This document shows positions 17,546 to 26,450 of a DNA stretch of 64,000 nucleotides, in pieces. The position numbers and the translations under genes were made by a program. Origin of the DNA: Persicitalea sp038235275 (lineage in GTDB: Bacteria > Bacteroidota > Bacteroidia > Cytophagales > Spirosomataceae); the NCBI GenBank assembly GCA_038235275.1, contig JBBSUC010000028.1, forward strand, positions 1-64,000. The letters are read 5' to 3'. The first letter of the stretch is position 1. Each line of letters opens with the position of its first letter. The notes under the pieces are model-generated. The model made no database searches and had not been told where the DNA came from. It saw only the letters and a list, made by a program, of their open reading frames with translations.

Positions 17546-18304
17546 CTACTTTCCTGAATACACTTTTGCGTCCTTTGGTTTTGCGTAAAAAATGGCGGGC
17601 ATTGACTTTTTGCTGAGAGAAACATTTTCAAAAGAGACGCTGTTTCTTACTTCTTTCACTTGCCCGTCTTCGTACTTGTGCCAGCTTAATTTCGTGGGCA
17701 GCAAAACATCATCGACTTTGGACCAGTCGCTGTACTCGATCAATCCGAAGCGATCTGATTTTTTATCCGCCCCAAACGTAGCCGTGTAAACGAGCCAGCG
17801 CATTTGGTAGGTTTGCGGATCGTAATGAAGGCGATACTCATCTTGCGAAGAAACGCCCGCTGAGCTTTCGAAATTTATTTTTACACCCGGATAATTCTTA
17901 CCTTCCACGATCAGATCAGGTACTTCGCCGTAATGTATCCCGTTGTCAGCCAGGACAAAAGGCATGGCGTAGAAGTAAAACATTAGATTGTGCATGAAGT
18001 AGGGATTCCCTTTGTAATCCCCATTTTTATCCATTGCCCAGGCCTCGTTGCCATCAAAACCCATATCGACTTTGGAAGAGGTTATTTTATCCTTCCGGGA
18101 ATCTAAGTCAACCGTATGCGTTTCCCGCGCCTCAGGCTTGGCTATTTCAAAACTTAGGGTTTTCTCGCTTTTCCATTTCGTCAGTCCTCCGTGCGCATTC
18201 AAAACTTTTGTAAATTCTTTGGGGTAATCATCGGTCGATTTTTCAGAACTTTGGACAAAAGAAAAAAGCAACGCTAACGGAAATACAATCAGTAATTTTT
18301 TCAT
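17546..18304 (-). CDS. Secreted DUF6503-like protein
   Basis: The 252-residue protein has a signal peptide (MKKLLIVFPLALLFSFVQSS) and then a mature domain starting NAHGGLTKWKSEKTLSFEI, a pattern seen in Bacteroidota proteins of the DUF6503 type that resemble lipoprotein-carrier (LolA-like) folds. Strand-rich repeats such as RLHYDPQTYQMRWLVYTA follow. It is a periplasmic protein of unknown role. It sits between the two halves of the motor-cytoskeleton cluster and is bounded by different short tandem repeats on each side, so it may be a passenger rather than a component. Confidence 0.75.
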   Translation of the reverse strand: MKKLLIVFPLALLFSFVQSSEKSTDDYPKEFTKVLNAHGGLTKWKSEKTLSFEIAKPEARETHTVDLDSRKDKITSSKVDMGFDGNEAWAMDKNGDYKGNPYFMHNLMFYFYAMPFVLADNGIHYGEVPDLIVEGKNYPGVKINFESSAGVSSQDEYRLHYDPQTYQMRWLVYTATFGADKKSDRFGLIEYSDWSKVDDVLLPTKLSWHKYEDGQVKEVRNSVSFENVSLSKKSMPAIFYAKPKDAKVYSGK

Positions 18305-18354
18305 TTTTATAATTTAACTTATTGCAGGGAAGCCGACCTGTAAAGTGTTAGCTT

Positions 18355-18389
18355 TCATCACTCATCACTCATCACTCATCACTCATCAC
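18355..18389. repeat. Heptamer tandem repeat, 5 copies of TCATCAC
   Basis: Five perfect TCATCAC units lie between the stop of the small membrane protein gene and the start of the DUF6503-like gene. The same heptamer occurs in inverted orientation at 58310-58346, so it is a dispersed family in this genome. Too short and without spacers, it is not a CRISPR array. Confidence 0.95.
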
Positions 18390-18393
18390 TTTT

Positions 18394-18855
18394 TTACGGC
18401 TTCCAAAAAGTCGTATGCCGGCAATTTGTGCTTTTTGACCTCAATACCGGAATACTACTGATGATAATCAGTAAAATCAAACTCCACAGCGCGTTGGAAA
18501 AGCCGAAGCCTACGCAGTCCGAGATGTTCAATTTCAGTTGGTTGCAGAAATCTCCGTCCTGAATGTCGTTGTAGGGGATGCCGAAGGCGATGAGGAAATT
18601 CAGCAGGACCAAGCCGAGGGCAAAAAGCCACCAGTGTTTTGCTTTGTTGTAGCGCGAGCTATCGATGATGTAGTATTGCAGCCCAAAAGCGAAGATCGTC
18701 GAAACGACCATAATCCAGCCAATGTAGCTGAACCAGGGCGTGGCGATATAGTCGGTGCAGGTCACATCGAAGCCGCGCAGGTGGTCGCCCATGTCTTTGG
18801 AAAAGAATGGAATCAGGCCAAACCACTCGTATATTTTTGCAAATACTTCTTGCAT
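18394..18855 (-). CDS. Small membrane protein of the motor-cytoskeleton cluster
   Basis: The 153-residue protein has three hydrophobic helices (about 42-62, 74-94 and 117-137) and a soluble N-terminal part containing FGLIPFFSKDMGDHLRGFD. Two cysteines lie in the loop before the last helix (DFCNQLKLNISDCVG) and could form a periplasmic disulfide. I do not recognise the family. It begins 5 bases after the stop of the vWA-like lipoprotein gene, so the two are translated together and may interact at the inner membrane. Confidence 0.75.
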   Translation of the reverse strand: MQEVFAKIYEWFGLIPFFSKDMGDHLRGFDVTCTDYIATPWFSYIGWIMVVSTIFAFGLQYYIIDSSRYNKAKHWWLFALGLVLLNFLIAFGIPYNDIQDGDFCNQLKLNISDCVGFGFSNALWSLILLIIISSIPVLRSKSTNCRHTTFWKP

Positions 18856-18860
18856 GGCGA

Positions 18861-20381
18861 TTATTTTTTTATGGTTAGAGGGATGGTGTACAAAGGGTTG
18901 GCTTGTGATCTTGGATAAAAGGCATCGCTTACGCCTTCTACCAAATAGCTAAAACCAAAAGTTTTGCTGGTTTCGTTGGCGGCGGTTTCAATTTGGGTAT
19001 CGTCTTCCGAACTGGTGGAATACACCCAGTTCGGTACTTTGCCAATGACATCGATGGTCAGTTTTTCATCTTTTAAATCCGTCGTGCGCAAAGTCAGAAC
19101 GTGGGTGAAGCTGTTGAGCGAAACGTCGTTTCGGTCGGCGATGGATTTGGCTTTTAAGCTGTATTTTGCGTCGCTGATTTTGTAATTGGTGCTGTCCAGA
19201 AAATAGCTTTCATCCTGCATTCCCTTCGCAAAATTCGCCGCCAAACTGAACTCGAAAACGCCTTTGTTGCGGTCATCGCGGGCAGCCTGCGCGTCGGTGA
19301 TGACGCCCTTCATTAGTGATTTGGCGTCGAAACTACCGATTTTCGGGCTGTACAGAATTTTGAAAGGCGGCTGCACGGCTTCGCTCGCGGGCTGAATCAC
19401 CAGTTTGTTGGTAAAGCCGTTGCGCGTCTGCGCTAAAATCCTGGAATCCAGCACACTTTGGATTTGCGCGGCGGTACCGATCAGCCAAACGTAGTAAGGC
19501 CGCTCGGTGGTAAGACGAGCGTGGGGCTTGTCGTTACGGTCGTAGTAGGTACCCTCAAACTGCGCCTGCCCTTGCAGAATGGCCACTGAAAGATTGGGGT
19601 TGTTGCGTCGCGCGGCTACGAATTCACTGCGAATTTGGGAACGTTGGCCTTCCAGGTACCGCACCGCGTCTTTGCCGCCGGGCGAAAAAACAAAGTCAGA
19701 AACCAGCACCGAAAGTTCACCGGATTTTTGCTGATCGAGGATTTGACTCAGGATTTCGCCGATGTCCGAACTACCCCGCTTGCCGCCCTGCGTTTTGAAA
19801 TTACCGCGATTCAGGTTTTGTTGGAAACTCCTCACGTCAGCTTCGGAAGCCGCCGCCTTGACCGGAAGGATGGTCGAGTTGATGTAGTTGAGATTCAGGC
19901 TGTCCGTGGCCGGAAAGTTCTTCAGGTTAGTCAGCAGGTCATTCATCGCCGCCTTGAACGCCGTTGAGTTGGCATCGACATAGCCATCCATACTGGCTGA
20001 GTTTTCCAAAAACACGTTAACGTTGAAGTTGCTGGCGTTGGAAGTACCCGCGCCGGGTTGCCAGATGTCGGCCAGATCGATGCTGACGCCTTTGGCATTG
20101 AGGTACTTTTTCAGGTAGGCAGCGACCTTGGCGTGCTCCACTTCGCCACTTTCATTTCTGAACGTCTGAAAACGTCGGTCGTCCGAACTTTCGAGGCCTA
20201 TGACCAGGCTTTCGTATTCCCCCTGATCGATGTGTTGATCGTTCTTGCCAAAATCAAGGGCTTGAGCTTGGAAAGTATCGAAATCGTAGTCTTTGTCTTC
20301 TTCGCCGCCGCAGCCTTGCAACAGGAATATCAAAGTCAAGGGAATTATAGTGAATAAGATCGTGAGGGGAGCTTTCTTCAT
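18861..20381 (-). CDS. Lipoprotein with vWA-like domain
   Basis: The 506-residue protein has a lipoprotein signal with lipobox LLQGC and an acidic +2 region (GGEEDKDYDFD). Residues about 100-290 look like a von Willebrand A-type fold: a first strand NVNVFLENSASMDGY in the place of the D-x-S-x-S metal motif (Asp replaced by Glu-Asn), and a later strand ELSVLVSDFVFS resembling the vWA V-x-x-S-D segment. The C-terminal part (about 300-506) is strand-rich. I use the ATG at 20381 (MKKAP), the best signal-peptide start; an ATG at 20390 is possible. It leads the cluster and is 5 bases from the next gene. Confidence 0.78.
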   Translation of the reverse strand: MKKAPLTILFTIIPLTLIFLLQGCGGEEDKDYDFDTFQAQALDFGKNDQHIDQGEYESLVIGLESSDDRRFQTFRNESGEVEHAKVAAYLKKYLNAKGVSIDLADIWQPGAGTSNASNFNVNVFLENSASMDGYVDANSTAFKAAMNDLLTNLKNFPATDSLNLNYINSTILPVKAAASEADVRSFQQNLNRGNFKTQGGKRGSSDIGEILSQILDQQKSGELSVLVSDFVFSPGGKDAVRYLEGQRSQIRSEFVAARRNNPNLSVAILQGQAQFEGTYYDRNDKPHARLTTERPYYVWLIGTAAQIQSVLDSRILAQTRNGFTNKLVIQPASEAVQPPFKILYSPKIGSFDAKSLMKGVITDAQAARDDRNKGVFEFSLAANFAKGMQDESYFLDSTNYKISDAKYSLKAKSIADRNDVSLNSFTHVLTLRTTDLKDEKLTIDVIGKVPNWVYSTSSEDDTQIETAANETSKTFGFSYLVEGVSDAFYPRSQANPLYTIPLTIKK

Positions 20382-20558
20382 TTGCATCAATTTTTGCCCC
20401 TAATATAGGAGGCTGAAACGGCTTTCGGATAAATTATTTGTTCAAAAGACCAATACGCGGCTGAGTGGCTCACCGCTCGGGTCGTTTCTGGACTTTATTT
20501 GAAACGTTGCGGTGGGCGGGTTATTCTAACGAGTCAAAAATCCGCCTAGCCGTCCACG

Positions 20559-20589
20559 AAAAAAGCCCGACCACATCGTGACCGGGCTT
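20559..20589 (-). terminator. Rho-independent terminator after the SRPBCC gene
   Basis: On the minus strand a GC-rich stem (20583-20589 paired with 20563-20569) is followed by a run of six T, 20 bases after the SRPBCC gene stop. Confidence 0.8.
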
Positions 20590-20608
20590 CTTCAAAAAAT
20601 GTCCAATT

Positions 20609-21055
20609 TTACACCTCCTCCGACAGTAGCTTTATCTTCTCCAAAGCCCGCCCCCAGGCTACCGACATGGAATCGAAGTATTCCGGCATGATATCCGATT
20701 TTATGTTGAGTTGGGTGTGAGCTCCCCCGTCGGTTAGCAGGTATGTCTCCTCGCCACCTTTCACGCTCATGGCGTCTTCACTGGTATAATCTTCTTCGCC
20801 GCCGAAAACAACGCCTTGGTACTCAACCGAAAGCATCTGGTTGGGCTGGTTGACCAGCACTTCTCCCACCAAACCTCCACCGCTCAAATCGGTGAAGAGC
20901 ACTTTGCTGCCTTCTTCCCAAGTGGTGTCGGGCCTGGCACCCAAGCTGAACTCACCGTACCAGCGCGGGGTGAAACGATCGTCGGTCAGTATTTCCCACA
21001 CCTTCTTCCTGGAAGCGGCAATCTCAATCGCCTTTTCAATGGTTTTGCGTTTCAT
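20609..21055 (-). CDS. SRPBCC/AHSA1-like domain protein
   Basis: The 148-residue protein fits the START/SRPBCC helix-grip fold: KAIEIAASRKKVWEILTDD at the N-terminus, WYGEFSLGARPDTTWEEGSKVLFTD, and a long C-terminal helix SMSVAWGRALEKIKLLSEEV. Members bind small hydrophobic ligands or act as Hsp90 co-chaperones; the ligand is not predictable. I prefer the ATG at 21055 because the domain begins right after it; another ATG at 21073 would add six residues. It stands alone with its own terminator. Confidence 0.88.
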   Translation of the reverse strand: MKRKTIEKAIEIAASRKKVWEILTDDRFTPRWYGEFSLGARPDTTWEEGSKVLFTDLSGGGLVGEVLVNQPNQMLSVEYQGVVFGGEEDYTSEDAMSVKGGEETYLLTDGGAHTQLNIKSDIMPEYFDSMSVAWGRALEKIKLLSEEV

Positions 21056-21223
21056 CGCTGACTGTATTAACATGATAAGTTGAAAGTTTCTGTACGTTGA
21101 TAAAGTAGGTAATGAAGTGGGGAATGTCGGAAAGTTGTCGTCGGACTATTGCAATTATGTTATACTGAAGGGCGAATTACGGCATTTATGTAATATAAAA
21201 AAAATATATGACAATATTGTGTG

Positions 21224-21808
21224 CTATTTATTGTAGTCCTCCCATTCATCGATGTCGGTGAGCGGTTCGAGCAGCGCGTAGCTTATATTATTCTGTGTCA
21301 GAACCGCCTTGGTTTCTTCCATAAGTTCAGGCTGGCTCCACGGCATACCGTCAAATATTCCTTCGTGTAAAAGACTCATGCCCAATAAGTAGTAGCCACC
21401 GTCCGTCGAGGGGCCGAGTACTACATCGTGTTCTTGAAGTTGTTGAAAGGCTTCCTGCAAGTGCTGGGGTTTCAGATCTAAACAGTCGCTGCCGATGATG
21501 ACGACCCGATCGGCACCGAGCGCGAACTGCTCCCGAAAGGCCTGCTTCATGCGGTCGCCAAGGTCGCCGTCCTGCGGTTGAATGGCTTTTTGCCAGCCGT
21601 TCCAGAGGTCATTGTCGTTTATAAAATCGCCGTAATAAACCGTTTTAGCGTAGTCCGCAACGGGCAGCGTTTCGACCACCTCATGGGTATATTGCAGGAG
21701 TTCGCGGTAGATTTCTACCGCCTTGGCGTGTCCGACAGTCTTGGCGATGCGGGTTTTCACCTCGCCTTCGATGGGGTTTTTTACAAAAATAATCAGGGCG
21801 GGGAGCAT
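21224..21808 (-). CDS. TIGR04282-type (DUF2064) glycosyltransferase-like protein
   Basis: The 194-residue protein has the nucleotidyl/glycosyltransferase A fold pattern of this family: IFVKNPIEGEVKTRIAKTVG at the N-terminus, DRVVIIGSDCLDL (the D-x-D-like metal site) and LGPSTDGGYYLLGM. The family is widespread in Bacteria but has no established substrate. It is divergent from ridA, with only 48 bases between the start codons, so the two promoters must overlap. Confidence 0.85.
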   Translation of the reverse strand: MLPALIIFVKNPIEGEVKTRIAKTVGHAKAVEIYRELLQYTHEVVETLPVADYAKTVYYGDFINDNDLWNGWQKAIQPQDGDLGDRMKQAFREQFALGADRVVIIGSDCLDLKPQHLQEAFQQLQEHDVVLGPSTDGGYYLLGMSLLHEGIFDGMPWSQPELMEETKAVLTQNNISYALLEPLTDIDEWEDYNK

Positions 21809-21856
21809 AATTCGTAGTTTTGCGTTTTAGCGATCAGGAAAACAACAACACGATTT

Positions 21857-22225
21857 ATGTCTAAAAAGATTATTTTCTCCGAAAAAGCCCCCGCGCCCAT
21901 TGGTCCCTATAGCCAGGCCGTTATGGTAAACGACACACTCTATGTCTCAGGCCAAATCGCCTTCGACGAATCGCAGGGCGGGGATGTCAAGACGGAAGCC
22001 AAACAGGTGATGGAAAATATTGGCCACATCCTCGCCGCCGCCGGACTGACTTACGCCCATATCGTCAAGTCAAGCATCTTCCTAAAAAACATGGACGACT
22101 TCGCGCTGGTTAATGAGGTGTACGGCTCTTACTTCGAGAGCGAGCCGCCCGCCCGCGAAACCGTGCAAGTAGCGAAATTGCCAAAGGATGTGAACGTGGA
22201 GATTTCTGTGATAGCGGTTATTTAA
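21857..22225 (+). CDS. ridA: RidA family reactive intermediate deaminase
   Basis: Small trimeric cytosolic enzyme that hydrolyses reactive enamine/imine intermediates released by PLP enzymes. The 122-residue protein has the family hallmarks APAPIGPYSQAV and LYVSGQIAFD at the N-terminus, and ARETVQVAKLPKDVNVEI at the C-terminus, with the arginine (ARET) that binds the carboxylate of the substrate. Length is typical. It lies 58 bases upstream of gltX. Confidence 0.95.
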   Translation: MSKKIIFSEKAPAPIGPYSQAVMVNDTLYVSGQIAFDESQGGDVKTEAKQVMENIGHILAAAGLTYAHIVKSSIFLKNMDDFALVNEVYGSYFESEPPARETVQVAKLPKDVNVEISVIAVI

Positions 22226-22283
22226 TTGATAATGCGGGGACGCTGCGGCATACCGACCCCGCGGCAACAGTGGACAGTTGATA

Positions 22284-23813
22284 ATGAAAGACAGTACAGT
22301 ACGCGTGCGATTTGCGCCTAGTCCTACGGGACCGCTTCATGCGGGCGGGGTGCGCACGGCGCTCTATAATTACCTTTTTGCCCGGCAGACGGGCGGACAG
22401 ATGCTGCTGCGCATCGAGGATACCGATCAGGCGCGTTACGTGCCGGGCGCGGAAGCCTACATTCTGGAAGCCCTGGCGTGGCTGGGGATTTCTATCGACG
22501 AGGGGCCGAATGTGGGCGGACCACACGCGCCTTATCGGCAATCGGAACGCAAGGAAATATACCGTGAATACGCCGAGAAATTGGTGTTCGAGGGTAAAGC
22601 TTACTATGCCTTCGACACGCCCGAGGAACTGGACGCCATGCGCAAGCGGCTGGAAGAAGCGAAAGTACCCGCCGCGCAGTACAACGCCATCACGCGGTTG
22701 CAGATGACCAACTCGATAACACTGCCCATTGGCGAAACTAAGAAACGCCTCGAGAGTGGTGAGCCGTACGTGATCCGTATGCAGGTGCAACCCAAGGACG
22801 ACATTCGTTTCAATGACCTCATTCGGGGCTGGGTGGTGGTGCATTCGTCGCAGATCGACGACAAGGTTCTGCTCAAATCCGACGGCATGCCGACTTACCA
22901 CCTGGCCAATATCGTGGACGATCATTTAATGGGCATCACCCACGTCATTCGCGGCGAAGAGTGGCTGCCCTCGGCCCCGATGCACGTGCTGCTGTACCGT
23001 TATTTGGGTTGGGAAGCGACCATGCCGCAATTCGCGCATTTGCCTTTGTTGCTAAAACCAGATGGTAACGGCAAACTCTCCAAGCGCGACGCCGACTTGG
23101 GTGGTTTTCCAATTTTCCCGTTGCAATGGACTGACCCGAAAACGGGCGAAGTAGCCAAAGGCTTCCGTGAGGAAGGCTATTATCCCGAAGCTACCGCCAA
23201 TTTCCTGGCGCTGTTGGGTTGGAATCCCGGTACGGAGCAGGAGATTTTCTCGATGAACGAATTGATTGAGGCATTCAGCTTCGAGCGCGTCCACAAGTCG
23301 GGGGCGAAATTCGATGTTCAGAAAGGAATGTGGTTCAATCAGCAGTACCTAAAGGAAAAGGACGACCGGACGATGGCCGCGCAGGTCCAGCCACTTTTTG
23401 CCAAGAAGGGCATTGAAATTTCCGACGAGCAGGCAATTCAAATTGTGCATCTGCTGAAAGACCGCGTTCATTTTGTTCACGAGATTGTGGATGAATCGGC
23501 CTTTCTTTTCTCGGCCCCGGAAAGCTACGATCAGGACATCGTGAGCAAGAAATGGAACGACGAGGCGCAGCGGGGCATCGCCTCCTTCGCCGACGCTTTG
23601 GCCTCCTACGACGGTAAGTTTTTGGCCGAAAACATCAAATACACTTTGGCCGAAACAATGGAAGCGGCGGGTATCAAAATGGGAAAAATCATGCAAGCCC
23701 TGCGATTGGCCATCACGGGTTCTGGCACGGGGCCCGACCTGATGGTGACAATGGAAATTCTGGGTAAGGCAGAGGTCGTTCGTCGCTTGCGGCGAGCGGT
23801 GGAGGTACTGTAA
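22284..23813 (+). CDS. gltX: Glutamate--tRNA ligase
   Basis: Class I synthetase charging tRNA-Glu, 509 residues, typical length. The HIGH motif reads HAGG (19-22) within SPTGPLHAGGVRT, and the KMSKS motif reads KLSKR (264-268). The C-terminal helical domain binds the anticodon. A TTG at 22278 would add two residues; I prefer the ATG at 22284. The bases just before the start (22270-22282) carry the ACAGTTGATA intergenic motif also found before other genes here. Confidence 0.97.
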   Translation: MKDSTVRVRFAPSPTGPLHAGGVRTALYNYLFARQTGGQMLLRIEDTDQARYVPGAEAYILEALAWLGISIDEGPNVGGPHAPYRQSERKEIYREYAEKLVFEGKAYYAFDTPEELDAMRKRLEEAKVPAAQYNAITRLQMTNSITLPIGETKKRLESGEPYVIRMQVQPKDDIRFNDLIRGWVVVHSSQIDDKVLLKSDGMPTYHLANIVDDHLMGITHVIRGEEWLPSAPMHVLLYRYLGWEATMPQFAHLPLLLKPDGNGKLSKRDADLGGFPIFPLQWTDPKTGEVAKGFREEGYYPEATANFLALLGWNPGTEQEIFSMNELIEAFSFERVHKSGAKFDVQKGMWFNQQYLKEKDDRTMAAQVQPLFAKKGIEISDEQAIQIVHLLKDRVHFVHEIVDESAFLFSAPESYDQDIVSKKWNDEAQRGIASFADALASYDGKFLAENIKYTLAETMEAAGIKMGKIMQALRLAITGSGTGPDLMVTMEILGKAEVVRRLRRAVEVL

Positions 23814-24044
23814 ACCGCTCCTTTCATCCATCCGAAACTACCAACGAAAGGCCCATACATACCGTTTACTAGAAGAACCTTGTCATTTCCGGCGAGGTTC
23901 TTTACATTGGTAGCCGTTAGGCTTTGGGCGGTCTGCTTACCATTGAGCAATTTAGAAAGGCAAAAGTACCTTGCCATTGCACTCATGGAGCCTAACAACG
24001 CCACATGGCACCCTGCTAACACCTAATAAACCAACACCTAAAAA

Positions 24045-24287
24045 ATGGCAAAGAAAAAACAACCCGATCCCAACGAGCCGGAAGGCGAAAAGCCCCGCGT
24101 TCATAAAGACCTCGAAGGCTTCGACATTCAGATCAACTCCTTCGGCGAAATTACCACGAGTTTCGACATGGACCGCGTCAACGAGTTTCTGAATAAGAAC
24201 GTGGATGACAAAAAACTCCGCGACCGCGAAGATATTCCGGGAAGAAAGAACCGCAAGAAAAAGCAGAAGTCGGAGGAGGAAGAATAG
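24045..24287 (+). CDS. Small highly charged conserved hypothetical protein
   Basis: The 80-residue protein is very polar: a basic N-terminus (MAKKKQPDPNEPEGEKPR), a central ordered-looking part GFDIQINSFGEITTSFDMDRVNEFLNKNV, and a charged Lys/Glu tail. No signal peptide or membrane helix. Small proteins of this type recur in Bacteroidota but I know of no function. The 231 bases before it hold a weak hairpin (23875-23902) and nothing else I recognise. Good codon use and clean spacing to the AIM24 gene support it as a gene. Confidence 0.7.
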   Translation: MAKKKQPDPNEPEGEKPRVHKDLEGFDIQINSFGEITTSFDMDRVNEFLNKNVDDKKLRDREDIPGRKNRKKKQKSEEEE

Positions 24288-24364
24288 GGAAGGACGTTGA
24301 ATTGTATAATCGTTGAATTGTTAAACAAAAGTACCAGATTCACTAACCCCTCAAACGCAACAAA

Positions 24365-25144
24365 ATGACTTCACACGAAATAGACTACAAAATCATTGGC
24401 GAGGACATTCAGGTAGTGGAGGTCGAACTCGATCCCAACGAAACCGTGATCGCCGAAGCCGGAGCCATGCTCTACATGGAGGACGGCATTCAGTTTGAAA
24501 CCAAAATGGGCGATGGCTCCGAGGCCAACCAAAGCATTATGGGCAAGATTTTCCAGGCGGGCACGCGGCTTATCACCGGAGAGTCACTTTTCATGACGCA
24601 CTTCACCAATCGGGGCGTCGGCAAGCGCAAAGTCGCTTTCGCGGCACCTTATCCCGGTACGATCATGCCGATTGACCTCAGCAAAATTCCCGGCAACGAA
24701 CTCATTGTGCAGAAGGACGGCTTCTTGTGCGCGGCTTTGGGAACAAGTATGAAAATCCACTTCAACCAGCGCATTGGTTCCGGCTTGTTCGGGGGCGAGG
24801 GCTTTATCCTGCAAAAACTGCGTGGCGACGGCATGGCTTTCGTGCACGCGGGCGGTGTGATGATGGAGCGGCAACTCAACAACGAGATGCTGCGCGTGGA
24901 CACGGGTTGCGTCGTCGGCTTTGAGCCAAGCATCAGCTTCGATATTCAACGGGCGGGCGGCCTCAAGTCGATGGTATTCGGCGGTGAGGGTATGTTCCTG
25001 GCCACGCTGCGCGGTACTGGGAAAGTATATCTGCAATCTATGCCAATCTCGAAACTCATCGACCGTCTGTCACCTCGTGGTGGCAACACCAATAAGGAAG
25101 GCGGCTCCGTTCTGGGTGGTTTGGGCAATTTGTTTGAAGGCTAA
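24365..25144 (+). CDS. AIM24/TIGR00266 family protein
   Basis: The 259-residue protein belongs to the AIM24 (TIGR00266) beta-helix-like family: DIQVVEVELDPNETVIAEAGAM at the start, FMTHFTNRG, and repeated short Gly-rich strands (GLFGGEGFILQKLRGDG, VFGGEGMFLATLRGTG). Members are cytosolic or mitochondrial and have no established bacterial function. It precedes an SPFH-domain gene by 157 bases on the same strand, a grouping that hints at membrane homeostasis (inference). Confidence 0.92.
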   Translation: MTSHEIDYKIIGEDIQVVEVELDPNETVIAEAGAMLYMEDGIQFETKMGDGSEANQSIMGKIFQAGTRLITGESLFMTHFTNRGVGKRKVAFAAPYPGTIMPIDLSKIPGNELIVQKDGFLCAALGTSMKIHFNQRIGSGLFGGEGFILQKLRGDGMAFVHAGGVMMERQLNNEMLRVDTGCVVGFEPSISFDIQRAGGLKSMVFGGEGMFLATLRGTGKVYLQSMPISKLIDRLSPRGGNTNKEGGSVLGGLGNLFEG

Positions 25145-25301
25145 GAAAACCGCCTGTCCTGTCAAAAGCAGGATTCCTCCCGTAAACATCCAGGAAAGTC
25201 AGGTTTTCTTCGTAAATTGAAAACGCATTTGTTTGCCAAGCGGGAGCCTTCCGAAGTGGAGGCTCTCGCTTCTTATTTTTTCTAATTAACCTACTATAAA
25301 T

Positions 25302-26210
25302 ATGTTTTTTATTGTCATCGGCCTGCTCCTTTTGGTGGCGGGCTTTGCTATCAATACGCCTTCGATGCCCGTTTCGCAATATTCGCGGCCCGTCAAAATC
25401 GCGGGTATCGTCATCGCCCTGGTTGGCGCTCTCACGGCCAGCATTCGGCAGATTGACGCCGGTACCATCGGCGTGCAGTCGCTGTTTGGGAAAGTTAACT
25501 CCAATACCCTGGAGAATGGCCTGAACTTTGTCAACCCACTGGTGGATGTTGCTATTTTCGACACCAAGACCCAGAACTACACTATGTCGGCCTCGGCCGC
25601 CGAAGGCGATCAGGTGGGCGACGACGCCATACGGGTGCTGTCCGCCGACGGGCTGGAGGTAGTCATTGACCTCACGGTTTTGTACAAAATCCTGCCTAGC
25701 GAGGCCCCGAATATTTATAAGGAAATCGGCCGCGACTATAAGGACAAGATTGTGCGGCCCGTCACCCGGACGCGTATTCGCGACAATGCCGTTTACTACG
25801 ATGCTGTGTCGCTCTATTCCAAGAAGCGCGACGAGTTTCAGGATCGGATATACAAGACCATCGCCAAGGATTTCAAAGACCGGGGCCTAATTCTAGAGCA
25901 ACTTCTGATTAGGAATATCAACCTCCCCGAATCGGTCAAGAAGACCATCGAGTCGAAGATAAACGCCGAGCAGGATGCGCAGAAGATGGAGTTTGTCCTC
26001 CAAAAAGAAAAGCAGGAAGCCGAGCGCAAGCGTGTCGAGGCCAAGGGTATCTCCGACTACCAGACGATCATCGCCAGCAGCCTGACCGACCGTCAGTTGC
26101 AATACGAAATGATCAATGCCCAGAAAGAACTGGCTAAATCGCCAAATTCCAAAATCGTCATCATGGGCGGTGGCAAAGGTGGCGTGCCGTTTATTTTGAA
26201 TGACAAGTAA
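25302..26210 (+). CDS. Prohibitin-like SPFH domain protein
   Basis: The 302-residue protein starts with two hydrophobic segments (about 1-18 and 26-44) and continues with an SPFH/band-7 domain: DAGTIGVQSLFGKV, VDVAIFDTKTQNYTMSASAAEGDQVG, and the RTRIRDNAVYYDA segment. The C-terminal part is a long Glu/Lys-rich coiled coil (about 205-265). Prohibitin homologues form large ring complexes on membranes and regulate proteases or lipid domains. A strong terminator follows the stop, so this is the last gene of its unit. Confidence 0.93.
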   Translation: MFFIVIGLLLLVAGFAINTPSMPVSQYSRPVKIAGIVIALVGALTASIRQIDAGTIGVQSLFGKVNSNTLENGLNFVNPLVDVAIFDTKTQNYTMSASAAEGDQVGDDAIRVLSADGLEVVIDLTVLYKILPSEAPNIYKEIGRDYKDKIVRPVTRTRIRDNAVYYDAVSLYSKKRDEFQDRIYKTIAKDFKDRGLILEQLLIRNINLPESVKKTIESKINAEQDAQKMEFVLQKEKQEAERKRVEAKGISDYQTIIASSLTDRQLQYEMINAQKELAKSPNSKIVIMGGGKGGVPFILNDK

Positions 26211-26230
26211 GATAGAATCCACAGGATGAA

Positions 26231-26263
26231 AAGGGAGCCGACGGTAGTTGGCTCCCTTTTTTT
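26231..26263 (+). terminator. Rho-independent terminator after the SPFH gene
   Basis: A 9-bp perfect stem (26231-26239 with 26250-26258), a 10-base loop, then a run of T to 26263. Confidence 0.9.
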
Positions 26264-26376
26264 ATTTACTTTCGGTTTTGATAAAACTTAATCCATACCC
26301 GTTCGTAATCTGCTCGATAGCTTAGTTTTATACCTTAAATTTTCCTTAAAATAATCCTAAAAGAAAAATCTGTTTG

Positions 26377-26384
26377 TAGTTTTG
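26377..26384 (+). promoter_or_regulatory. Candidate -7 box for the GT87-led operon (TAGTTTTG)
   Basis: TAGTTTTG matches TAnnTTTG, 67 bases before the ATG at 26451, downstream of a terminator. No clear -33 TTG is seen at the usual distance. Confidence 0.4.
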
Positions 26385-26450
26385 TGCAAAGATTGAGAAC
26401 GCAACCAGGTGCGCTTTTCACCAAGCCGCACTACACACCTTTTGCTTAGG

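Noticed and set aside
18355..18389. TCATCAC array as a CRISPR
   Set aside because: Units are 7 bases and contiguous, with no spacers; no cas genes are in the window.
9646..20381. Calling the motor-cytoskeleton cluster a Zorya system
   Set aside because: The stator pair is ZorAB-like, but no ZorC, ZorD helicase or ZorE nuclease is present, and ZorAB-like pairs also occur outside defence.
20401..20470. tmRNA-like GGCTGAAACGGCTTTCGG string
   Set aside because: It lacks the tRNA-like ends and the tag frame of tmRNA; the resemblance is only to a short stretch.
23606..24022. Minus-strand frame over the gltX end and the following gap
   Set aside because: The first part is antisense of gltX; the gap part has no family feature and only a weak 7-bp hairpin.
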